36,656 nucleotides of DNA from contig CAYXNR010000020.1 of NCBI GenBank assembly GCA_964466595.1, positions 1-36,656 on the forward strand, read 5' to 3'. A program made the position numbers and the translations under genes. Under the pieces are notes generated by a model. That model had not been told where the DNA came from, searched no databases, and was given only the letters and a program-made list of their open reading frames with translations. The DNA comes from JABDGC01 sp964466595. Lineage in GTDB: Bacteria > Pseudomonadota > Gammaproteobacteria > DSM-16500. Below, piece after piece: positions 24,051 to 31,225 of the stretch. The number at the start of each line of letters is the position of its first letter. Position 1 is the first letter of the stretch.

Positions 24051-25655
24051 GTGAAACAGAGGCCGGATTTGGAAAAATTATATGAGTTGCATCGAAAAGG
24101 AAAGCTAAAAAAAGCAAAAAAGGGTTATCTGGGCTTATTGCAAAGTCAGCCGGAGCAGCCGGAAGTGTTGCATGCCTTGGGCTTGATTTATGCTGAAGAG
24201 GAACAATGGGAAGAGGCTGCCCACTATTTAAAAAAGGCGGTTGAAGCAGAACCACATAATCCAGTCTTTCAACTCCATTTGGCAAATATTTTCAAAATGC
24301 AGGGTTTGTTTGACCAAGCCATCGCGCTTTTAGGAGCTACCGTGAGGGAACATCCGGACTATGCGCCGGCTTTTAATAATCTCGGTACGGTTTATTACGC
24401 GGAGGGTAATTTAAGAGAAGCTATTCGTTCTTATGAAAAGGCTGTGGAAAGAGAGCCTCAGTATATTGATGCCTATTATAATTTAGGTTTGGCCTTGACT
24501 AAAAATATGGAACTCGACAAAGCTGCTGAAACCTATCAACGCTTACTAAAAGCGATGCCCGAGCATGCAGCCGCCCGCTATCAATTAGCAAGTGTTTATC
24601 TACAGCAAGAAAAGGTCCAAGCTGCCTTGCCCATCTTCCTAGAGCTTGCCCTCACCTATCCTCAGCATCTCGAAACACAAATCAATTTAGCCTCTTGCTA
24701 TCTCAAACAAGGTTCGCTTGCTGAAGCAAAAAAATATTATTTAAAAGTTTTAGCAAGCCAGTCTCAGGATGCTCAGGTTCTTTTTAATTTAGGGTATATT
24801 TGTTCACAAGAGGGTAAGTTGGATGAGGCTGCGCAATATTATCAACAACTGCTTCGCATGAAGCCAGATGACTTTGCAGCGCATTACAATCTGGGTGTTC
24901 TCTTTTTTTCTATCAAACAAAACGAGGTTGCCCTGCGACATTTTCAAGAGGCTTTCAAGCTTCAACCGGAGAATAGCTCTCTTTCAGAACTCATTCAAAT
25001 CGTAAAACAAGATCAGAATCTAACTATTACACCGCCAGGCTATCTGCAATCCTTATTCGATTATTATGCAGATCACTATGAACCACATCTTTTAAATATA
25101 CTCAACTATCAGGTTCCGCAAATTTTGCTCGGTGTTTTTGAAAAAAATCGACCAGACTTAAACAAGAAATTGACTATCTTAGATCTTGGCTGTGGGACTG
25201 GGCTTGGTGGTGAGGTCTTTCAAAAGCATGCGGCTCGGCTTGTGGGCGTGGATCTGTCGAGTAAAATGCTGGCTCTTGCTTCCAAAAAGCAAATCTATGC
25301 TGAACTGGTTTGTGGGGATTTGATTTTCTATCTCAGCAAACAAAAAGCGGCCTTTGATCTCATTCTAGCTGCTGATGTTTTTGTTTATATCGGTGATTTA
25401 GACAGCACCTTTACAGCAATTAGACAGGCTCTGAAGCCACAGGGCCTACTCCTCTTTAATACCGAAATTTCAAAGGATAAGCCTTATGTGCTCAATCCTT
25501 CTGGACGCTTCTCTCATCACAAAAACTATCTTGAACAATTAGCCGCAAAAAATAATTTAGAAGTGCTGACTTGTCAGTCTGCGATTACCCGCACACAAGA
25601 TAAAAAACCTGTGTCTGGTCAAATTTATATGATGCAAGCAAGGGAGCTCCTATGA
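24051..25655 (+). CDS. TPR-repeat protein fused to a class I SAM methyltransferase
   Basis: 534 residues. Residues about 5-310 are a series of eight or more tetratricopeptide repeats, seen in units such as PAFNNLGTVYYAEGNLREAI, DAYYNLGLALTKNMELDKAA and AHYNLGVLFFSIKQNEVAL. After a linker, a Rossmann methyltransferase domain begins with motif I ILDLGCGTGLGG (about 376-387), acidic VGVDLS in motif II and FDLILAADVFVYIGD in motif IV. TPR-methyltransferase fusions act on protein or glycan partners, but the substrate here is unknown. The start is GTG at 24051 with AAGGA about six bases upstream. The stop overlaps the next gene's ATG (ATGA). Confidence 0.88.
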   Translation: MKQRPDLEKLYELHRKGKLKKAKKGYLGLLQSQPEQPEVLHALGLIYAEEEQWEEAAHYLKKAVEAEPHNPVFQLHLANIFKMQGLFDQAIALLGATVREHPDYAPAFNNLGTVYYAEGNLREAIRSYEKAVEREPQYIDAYYNLGLALTKNMELDKAAETYQRLLKAMPEHAAARYQLASVYLQQEKVQAALPIFLELALTYPQHLETQINLASCYLKQGSLAEAKKYYLKVLASQSQDAQVLFNLGYICSQEGKLDEAAQYYQQLLRMKPDDFAAHYNLGVLFFSIKQNEVALRHFQEAFKLQPENSSLSELIQIVKQDQNLTITPPGYLQSLFDYYADHYEPHLLNILNYQVPQILLGVFEKNRPDLNKKLTILDLGCGTGLGGEVFQKHAARLVGVDLSSKMLALASKKQIYAELVCGDLIFYLSKQKAAFDLILAADVFVYIGDLDSTFTAIRQALKPQGLLLFNTEISKDKPYVLNPSGRFSHHKNYLEQLAAKNNLEVLTCQSAITRTQDKKPVSGQIYMMQARELL

Positions 25656-26137
25656 GAAAAATGCTTAAACAACAAGGCTTCACTCTGATTGAGCTTGTTT
25701 GTGTTATTGTCCTTTTGGCTATCTTGAGCGTTTCGGCCTTTCTTTCTTGGCCGGGCACAAGCATTCATATTGGCGCTGAAGCTAATCAAGTTGCAAATGA
25801 TCTGCGTTATACGCAAGCTTTAGCTATGGCCAAAGGACAACGATTTTATTTACAGCTTAGCTCTACAACGACTTATCGGATTGTCAGTAATAGCGGAATA
25901 AGCGTTGTAAATGCGATGGGTGGAACGACAACCACGCTGATGAATGGTTTGAGTTTTGGTACCTTGAGTAATTTACCCAATAGTCTTCTTGCCTTTGATA
26001 GTAATGGAACACCGTATATCGATACTGCTTCTCCAGGCACAGCTCTCGCTGCAACAGCAAGTATTCCAATCGTGGGCGGTGGAAAAACAGCGACGATTAG
26101 CATTACTCCTGTGACGGGAAGGGTGGTGGTGCAATAA
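25652..26137 (+). CDS. GspH/FimT-like type IV pseudopilin
   Basis: 161 residues with a type III (prepilin) signal: a short basic leader MRKMLKQQG, cleavage after Gly9, then FTLIELVCVIVLLAILSVSA with Glu at +5. The region after the helix (about 40-161) is a GspH/FimT-like beta domain ending VTGRVVVQ. Pre-pilin peptidase and assembly genes must be elsewhere. It overlaps the methyltransferase gene by four bases, so the two are translationally coupled. Its 3' end overlaps the convergent DMT transporter gene by 35 bp. Confidence 0.85.
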   Translation: MRKMLKQQGFTLIELVCVIVLLAILSVSAFLSWPGTSIHIGAEANQVANDLRYTQALAMAKGQRFYLQLSSTTTYRIVSNSGISVVNAMGGTTTTLMNGLSFGTLSNLPNSLLAFDSNGTPYIDTASPGTALAATASIPIVGGGKTATISITPVTGRVVVQ

Positions 26138-27044
26138 GTCGGGATCGGAAGAGAAATTGAAAGAGTCTTTGAATTTCTTTACTATGATTCATCGAAATCA
26201 GTGAAATCACAATAAAAACGCAGCCTATCATCTCTAGCCTAGACATTTTTTCGTCTAAAAAAACCACGCCCATGAAAACGCCGCTCACTGTCATTAAATA
26301 AGTAATGAGGGAAGCGGAGACAGCGCCTATCCGCTCAATTAAGATGGAATAGAGATATAAGCAGAGACCGGTGCCAATCACACCTAACCAGAGTAAAAGC
26401 CCGAGTTGAGTGAGATTGGAAGGCCGACCCCAGTGTAGCTGAGGTGTAGTTCCTAACTGGAAGAGAAGCATGATAAGAGAAGAACAAGCTGCGGCCATAG
26501 CAGCTACTAATAAGGGCTCTTTTGTCCGCACACCCTTTTTTAAGTAATGAGCAGCAATACCATAGGAGAAGCAACTGGCAAGCAAGGCTAAAAAATCAAG
26601 CATATTGCCATGGCTTTGCAGGCTGTCGATATTAATGAGAATGATCCCAAGCAAACCTAAGAAAAGACTGGCCAGTTTTAAATAATGAGTCTTCTGATTA
26701 GCAAGCCAGAAAAAACTTAGTAAATAGGTACAAAGTGGTGTTAAACCATTTATGATGGAGGCGAGAGAACTCGAAACGGTTCGCTCTGCGAGGGTAGTTA
26801 AATAAAAAGGCAGGGTCATATTAAAAATGCCGACGATTAAGCCATCAAGCAATAAATCTTTTAGCTTACCCGACCTGAGTTTCAAGCATTTTGCTAAGAT
26901 AAATAGAGAGACGGCACCAATTAGGGCACGATATAAGACAATTTCGATTGGCGTTAAACTTACTAGGAGGATTTTAATGAGGTAGAGGGAGATGCCCCAG
27001 CCACAGGTGCCTAGGAAAATAAATAAAAATATATTAAGCATCAT
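26103..27044 (-). CDS. EamA/DMT-family transporter
   Basis: 313 residues with about ten hydrophobic helices in two EamA halves; typical stretches are LIKILLVSLTPIEIVLYRAL near the start, SSSLASIINGLTPLCTYLLS in the first half and SASLITYLMTVSGVFMGVVF with FLDEKMS in the second. DMT proteins export amino acids or metabolites by proton exchange. It is the last gene of the minus-strand five-gene operon and overlaps the hydrolase gene by 11 bp, which suggests that it exports the pathway's product. Its ATG follows AAGGA. It might be an unrelated amino acid exporter. Confidence 0.88.
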   Translation of the reverse strand: MMLNIFLFIFLGTCGWGISLYLIKILLVSLTPIEIVLYRALIGAVSLFILAKCLKLRSGKLKDLLLDGLIVGIFNMTLPFYLTTLAERTVSSSLASIINGLTPLCTYLLSFFWLANQKTHYLKLASLFLGLLGIILINIDSLQSHGNMLDFLALLASCFSYGIAAHYLKKGVRTKEPLLVAAMAAACSSLIMLLFQLGTTPQLHWGRPSNLTQLGLLLWLGVIGTGLCLYLYSILIERIGAVSASLITYLMTVSGVFMGVVFLDEKMSRLEMIGCVFIVISLISMNHSKEIQRLFQFLFRSRLIAPPPFPSQE

Positions 27045-27618
27045 TTTTTCCTTTATAAAAGCGAGTTTCTAAGTGCAGTAATAATTGTGGAAACTGAGTA
27101 TAGCCTGAGTCGACATTGAAATGACCGCCTTGGGAAATGATTATTTTTTGAGCTTGGAGTTGCTTGGCCAGTCCTTCAAAATGAGACTTTGAAACATAGG
27201 GATCGCCTTCGCCGTAATAGCTAATAAATTGTTGGCTTCTTTTTCGAATCAGCGGCCAGTTGAAGGGAGCCGCAAAAAAGTCTTTGTTTATAGAATCAAA
27301 ATGAGGTTTGCCCACACTGCCTATAAAAGCGCCAACTAAAATTGCTGCTCTAATTTGAACTGGCTTGTATTCCAACCAGCGTAGAATAAAAGCTGCACCC
27401 AAACTATGTCCGATCAAGATGGTATTCGAATCAATTCTTTCCTTTTCTAATACAGCTAACCAGTTTTTTAAGCTCTGGCCGCTTGGGCTAGGAAAAGCAG
27501 GCACCTTGCAGATGAGAGCTCGAGAGAGGAGTTTTTCTTTCATCCAGGCAAACCAATTCTCTTCGGGATAACCGTAGGCGCCATGGATAATTATAATTTT
27601 TGGATTGTTCATCATCAT
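27034..27618 (-). CDS. Small serine alpha/beta hydrolase (RBBP9/YdeN type)
   Basis: 194 residues. It starts with the strand-turn IIIIHGAYGYPEENWFAWM, and the triad is visible: Ser72 in GHSLGA, Asp139 in GEGDPYVS and His166 in QGGHFN. The length and the N-terminal HGAYG...NW pattern match PF06821 (RBBP9/YdeN-like) hydrolases, whose substrates are mostly unknown. Three consecutive ATGs are possible; the third (27612) is best spaced from AGGA. It starts 5 bp after the ATP-grasp stop, so it belongs to the operon and may release or edit a product. Confidence 0.85.
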   Translation of the reverse strand: MMMNNPKIIIIHGAYGYPEENWFAWMKEKLLSRALICKVPAFPSPSGQSLKNWLAVLEKERIDSNTILIGHSLGAAFILRWLEYKPVQIRAAILVGAFIGSVGKPHFDSINKDFFAAPFNWPLIRKRSQQFISYYGEGDPYVSKSHFEGLAKQLQAQKIIISQGGHFNVDSGYTQFPQLLLHLETRFYKGKNDA

Positions 27619-27623
27619 CTTTC

Positions 27624-28934
27624 CTAGGGTTTGAAAATAAGCTTTTTATCAATAGCGGCAAGTGTTTTTGCTAGCTGGGAGTAATCCTGTGTTTTCATGA
27701 TGACATGTCCTAGTCTCCGCAGTGGCTTGGGGAAAGCGGGAATGGCTTCTTGTTTTGCATAATAGAGCTCTAATTCTTCAAGGGGCTGGTCTTTGACCTC
27801 AGACCATCCTTCTATAGTTGAATAATAATCGAGTTCGGGACGGTAAAAAAAACGAATACCGGCAAAATGATCTTCCATTGCAAACTCCGGGACAGGATCA
27901 CCAAGATAGGTAGATAAAACAGCATCGAAATAATTAATATTGCGCGCTAGGCCGATCAAATCGCCGATGCGATCGCCGGCGAGGCGTGCTGCAACTTCCA
28001 TTAAAACAGGCTCACCTTTGCTATTAAGACGTACTTCGGCATGAAAAGGACAATGATCTGCTTCTAAGACAGCCATGACCGCTTCTACATAATGCTCAAT
28101 ACTGTTTTTGAGTTGCAGAGAGAGAGGCGGATTGGCTATATGACCGATTTCTACAAATTCATTTTGATCAGCCACAAATTTTTCGGTTATACAACAATGA
28201 AAAAGCTTGCCATTGTGGATCACGCCTTCTGCACTGTATTCCTTGCCTGGAATATATTCTTCGACAAGTAAACTTCTGGCTAATTGATGTCCCCATAATA
28301 AGTCTCCTCCTCTTAGAATACGCTCGCCAGCGAGCTTGGCTTCTTTTAAAGAATTTACTTTTTTGACATGCACGCTACCGGCAGCATCTACAGGCTTACA
28401 AATAGCCGGCAAGCCGCTAATCTTAATTGCAGCTGAGAGCTCCTGTAAGGATTGAACATGCGTATAACGCGGCACAGCGAGTCCGGCCTTTTTTAACAGA
28501 GAGCGCATTAAGTATTTTGATCTGAGGTTCATGACCTTTGCAGGCGCAAGACCTGGCAATTTTAAATCCCAACTCAATTGAGCAGCACTTGGCACAAAAT
28601 ATTCAAAGCCCGGCAAAACAGCATCAATTCTCCATTCATGTTTCAAAAGCTGTCCTAGTTCGCGGAGACTACTTTCTTGTGCCGTATCGATTTCGATTGC
28701 CACATGAGAAGCTTCCAGTATTTTTGGGGAAACTCGGCGAAGATCACTCTCGGCGCTTAACACGATAAGCTGATATCCCTTAGCAAGCGCACGTTTCAGC
28801 AAGGAGTTAACTGCTCCATAAGGCTCAATAAATAAGAGCGTTTTCTTGTTAGCATCTACATGCTGAAGTTTATTTTTTAAGGCTGTCCTAAAATTGATTT
28901 TATCTTTAAAATACAGTAATTTTTTTTGAGACAT
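27624..28934 (-). CDS. ATP-grasp ligase (amino-acid ligase/carboxylase-like)
   Basis: 436 residues from ATG 28934, which has AAGGA eight bases upstream; longer frames start inside the previous gene. The fold has an N-terminal Rossmann part (LLFIEPYG; DAVLPGFEYFVP), Lys180 in AICKP of the ATP-grasp small domain, the linker hinge LLVEEYIPGKEYSAEGV (222-238) and the metal-binding pair Glu300 (FHAEVRL) and Glu313 with Arg317 (MEVAARLAGD). This C-terminal motif matches BacD/carnosine synthase-type enzymes, which join an acyl phosphate to an amine. It is proposed to condense amino acid-like substrates in this operon; the actual substrates are unknown. Confidence 0.87.
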   Translation of the reverse strand: MSQKKLLYFKDKINFRTALKNKLQHVDANKKTLLFIEPYGAVNSLLKRALAKGYQLIVLSAESDLRRVSPKILEASHVAIEIDTAQESSLRELGQLLKHEWRIDAVLPGFEYFVPSAAQLSWDLKLPGLAPAKVMNLRSKYLMRSLLKKAGLAVPRYTHVQSLQELSAAIKISGLPAICKPVDAAGSVHVKKVNSLKEAKLAGERILRGGDLLWGHQLARSLLVEEYIPGKEYSAEGVIHNGKLFHCCITEKFVADQNEFVEIGHIANPPLSLQLKNSIEHYVEAVMAVLEADHCPFHAEVRLNSKGEPVLMEVAARLAGDRIGDLIGLARNINYFDAVLSTYLGDPVPEFAMEDHFAGIRFFYRPELDYYSTIEGWSEVKDQPLEELELYYAKQEAIPAFPKPLRRLGHVIMKTQDYSQLAKTLAAIDKKLIFKP

Positions 28935-28959
28935 GGTTTTATTCCTTTTTATTCTTGAA

Positions 28960-29775
28960 TTATTTTTTTTCCAAAACATAGACGGGTTCAAATAAACAAT
29001 AGGCATGTTCATGTGGATAAAAAATTTCCCGAATGGAAAAATAGGGTTTGATTAATTCCTCGAAAAGAGGCTGCGGCGGACAATAAAACTGGCTATTACA
29101 AAGACCAAAGGTTGCGATAAAGTTGAAGTCTGGCTTGAATAAAGCAAGCCCCTCTTCTCCCAACTGTTGAATTGTTTTCTGCCAGCCCATGGCATAGCTG
29201 ACTTCATCCCAGCATAAAAAATTCAGTCTACTGGCTAAATCAAAGCGAGATTGAATGAGTCCTTTTCTGAATTCACTAGCTAAGGTAGAAAGCTTCTGAA
29301 AACGTAAGGAATCGCTGGGTTTCACCAGTAAGTGACAAATAAACAAGCCACCGGGTCGCAGACAGTGCCTAGCCTGTAATAAAAATATTTCAAAATCTGA
29401 CCACGGCACCATATTAATCGCATCATCACCTATTAAGAGATCAAACTGCTCCTGCAAATTGTCTAGCTTGAGCCAATCCCTTTGTATGAAGCGTTCATTG
29501 CTAGCTAGCGGCCTTTGCGCCCTCGTTAATAAGCCCATGGCTTTTACCATTTCCGCTGAGCGATCGACCAGGGTTGCTTGATAGTTCAATTGTTGAAAAA
29601 TTGTCCGCAGTTCTGGCGTTCCGCCATAAAGCATAAAGGAGCTATCATTCGAGTACGCTGAAATGATTCCATTATAATAAGAAAGGCTGCTAGGTAGGGG
29701 ACGAATGGTGTAGCCTTTATATTTTTCCCATTCTTGGGCTATTTTCTTATTGTCTTGAACTAACATATATTGCAT
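28960..29775 (-). CDS. SAM-dependent methyltransferase-like protein
   Basis: 271 residues, class I Rossmann fold. Motif I is an atypical LYGGTPELRTIF (49-60), a 'G-x-T-P-E-L' form rather than GxGxG, followed by acidic Asp71 (TLVDRSAEM) and the FDLLIGDDAINMVPW segment (111-125); HCLRPGGLFICHLL (137-150) is motif V-VI-like. Members of this divergent class include enzymes that use SAM for chemistry other than methylation, so the reaction is open. AGGAGG lies five bases before the ATG and overlaps the previous gene's stop, nine bases away, so it is coupled to the diiron oxidase gene. Confidence 0.8.
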   Translation of the reverse strand: MQYMLVQDNKKIAQEWEKYKGYTIRPLPSSLSYYNGIISAYSNDSSFMLYGGTPELRTIFQQLNYQATLVDRSAEMVKAMGLLTRAQRPLASNERFIQRDWLKLDNLQEQFDLLIGDDAINMVPWSDFEIFLLQARHCLRPGGLFICHLLVKPSDSLRFQKLSTLASEFRKGLIQSRFDLASRLNFLCWDEVSYAMGWQKTIQQLGEEGLALFKPDFNFIATFGLCNSQFYCPPQPLFEELIKPYFSIREIFYPHEHAYCLFEPVYVLEKK

Positions 29776-29784
29776 GATTTCCTC

Positions 29785-30699
29785 CTAAGCAGCTTGTTTC
29801 GCAGACAAAAGCTGCAAGAGTCGGTCGTAGTAGCATTTTGCTGAATCCAGACGTAAATAAAAGCCCAACCAGAATTCGCGTGTTTTGCGAGGATCTCTTT
29901 CTAGTTCGGGCAGAATCACCTTGCGAAGCCAGCCCTCGGCATGTTCGATATCGATTGTTTCATGCTCGATATAATAAGAAGAATCGATACGCTTTGTCTT
30001 AAAGAGACGCCTCATGCCCTGAAGGAGTTTTTTATAATGAGGTGGATCTAAGAGTTCGGTTGCGGCTAACAAACCAAAATAGAGCATTTTATTGTAGGAA
30101 TAGGAGGCACAGTAAGCAAATAAATTAATGCCAGCCAAGGCTTCCCAGGATAAATCTTTGAGAACTGCTTCTCGCTCGTAAACCAGATCGAGATCTTTGA
30201 TCAAATTGGCAAACAATTGGGTATGAAATTTTTGTAAATCACCTCGTCCGGCCTCATCCCACAGATTAGCAGTAATTTCAGCTTTGGCTAAATCGGTCGC
30301 GCCAACTAAAGCAAGGGTGAGATAATCAAAGAATTCAAAGTTCAAAATGGCTTCGCTCAGTAAAAAGCTTTTAAAAGCTTGTAGATCTGCCTCGTAGCAA
30401 AGATAATCAAATAAGGCATGATGAAAGACGGGATGATCTCTTAAGGCGAGCTCGACCAGAAAAGGATTTTTTACGCTGCGGTCACAATGATATTTTTTAT
30501 AACATTCTGACTTCGCTTGATTCATCCACGTGGTTTCAAATTTTTTTATTTCACTTCTTTTTTCTTCGAGAAGTAAATGAGCGCGGAGATCGCCATAAAT
30601 TTGAGTATGGTAAGATTGATTTAATTTTAAATGATTTTTTCTGAAATAGAGTTCGGTGTTAGGAGGAACTACACTTAATAAAGAGTTTGATTTTTTCAT
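29785..30699 (-). CDS. Haem-oxygenase-like diiron oxidase (HDO)
   Basis: 304 residues, all helical. The ligand pattern of non-haem diiron HDO enzymes is visible: Glu116 (or Glu122) in helix 1, Glu149 and His159 in DEAGRGDLQKFH (148-159), and H-x3-D-x2-H as His246, Asp250 and His253 in EHETIDIEHAEGW. The ten-residue step from Glu to His and the HxxxDxxH triplet match SznF. Related enzymes include UndA, BesC and Chlamydia CADD, which use O2 on fatty or amino acid substrates. The ATG follows AAAGGA by about 7 bp. It is the first gene of the operon 30699-26103. Which substrate it oxidises cannot be told from sequence. Confidence 0.8.
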   Translation of the reverse strand: MKKSNSLLSVVPPNTELYFRKNHLKLNQSYHTQIYGDLRAHLLLEEKRSEIKKFETTWMNQAKSECYKKYHCDRSVKNPFLVELALRDHPVFHHALFDYLCYEADLQAFKSFLLSEAILNFEFFDYLTLALVGATDLAKAEITANLWDEAGRGDLQKFHTQLFANLIKDLDLVYEREAVLKDLSWEALAGINLFAYCASYSYNKMLYFGLLAATELLDPPHYKKLLQGMRRLFKTKRIDSSYYIEHETIDIEHAEGWLRKVILPELERDPRKTREFWLGFYLRLDSAKCYYDRLLQLLSAKQAA

Positions 30700-30738
30700 G
30701 ATATTTTTCCTTTTGGTAAATGGATTGAATAAATAGAA

Positions 30739-30831
30739 AGCGGTTATGCCATTTTTAGTAATTGGATTTCATTCAGCTAAAAAGCCTGGATCCCCCGCTT
30801 TCGCGGGGGATGACGACGCGTAAGGCGAGTT
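30739..30831. repeat. Dispersed hairpin repeat, third copy
   Basis: From AGCGGTTATGCCATTTT through ATTCAGCTAAAAAGCCTGGATCC, a hairpin CCCCCGCTTTCGCGGGGG, GACGACG and TAAGGCGAGTT. It matches the centre, right arm and tail of the copy at 1169-1327. It lies in the 526-bp region between the divergent diiron oxidase and P450 genes. Confidence 0.8.
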
Positions 30832-30914
30832 GGTCATTGAGCGCCTGGTTATCTGAGCGAAGGGTCGAGGTTATAGGTAGGTAAAGATTCTTCGCTTCGC
30901 TCAGAATGACCATT

Positions 30915-31004
30915 GAATGACAATTCAGTGCTGAATGATAATTCAGTGCTAAGTGACAATTCAGTGCTGAATGATAATTCAGCGGTGAATACCAATTCAG
31001 TGTG
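30915..31004. repeat. Array of five 18-bp tandem units with palindromic joints
   Basis: Unit GAATGAYAATTCAGTGCT repeats at 30915, 30933, 30951, 30969 and 30987 (the last two degenerate). Junctions form near-palindromes ATTCAGTGCTGAAT. Immediately upstream, a pair of related sequences (TCTGAGCGAAG and CTTCGCTTCGCTCAGA) makes another inverted repeat. The array lies 222 bp before the second P450 gene. The rest of the gap (31005-31225) is AT-rich and has an AATTATT-TTAG-AATAATT inverted repeat at 31075-31092 but no convincing promoter. Confidence 0.85.
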
Positions 31005-31225
31005 GGGGAAGATAAAAAATTAAGAAGTGTAAGAAGTGAGGTTTCATCTTAGCAAAGATATTTTAAATTACAAGAATTATTTTAGAATAATTTTAGATTA
31101 AAATGCCCACACAATAAGTCAAAGAGGCCAAGACTTGCAAAATATTTGCGCGCTACTCGGTATTCCTGTGGATTTCATTTTACGATGTCGGCAAAATGGT
31201 CCGGATTTTTATTTAAGGAGATCTT

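Noticed and set aside
30915..31004. CRISPR array or plasmid-type replication iterons
   Set aside because: 18-bp units without spacers rule out CRISPR; no replication initiator gene or DnaA boxes are nearby.
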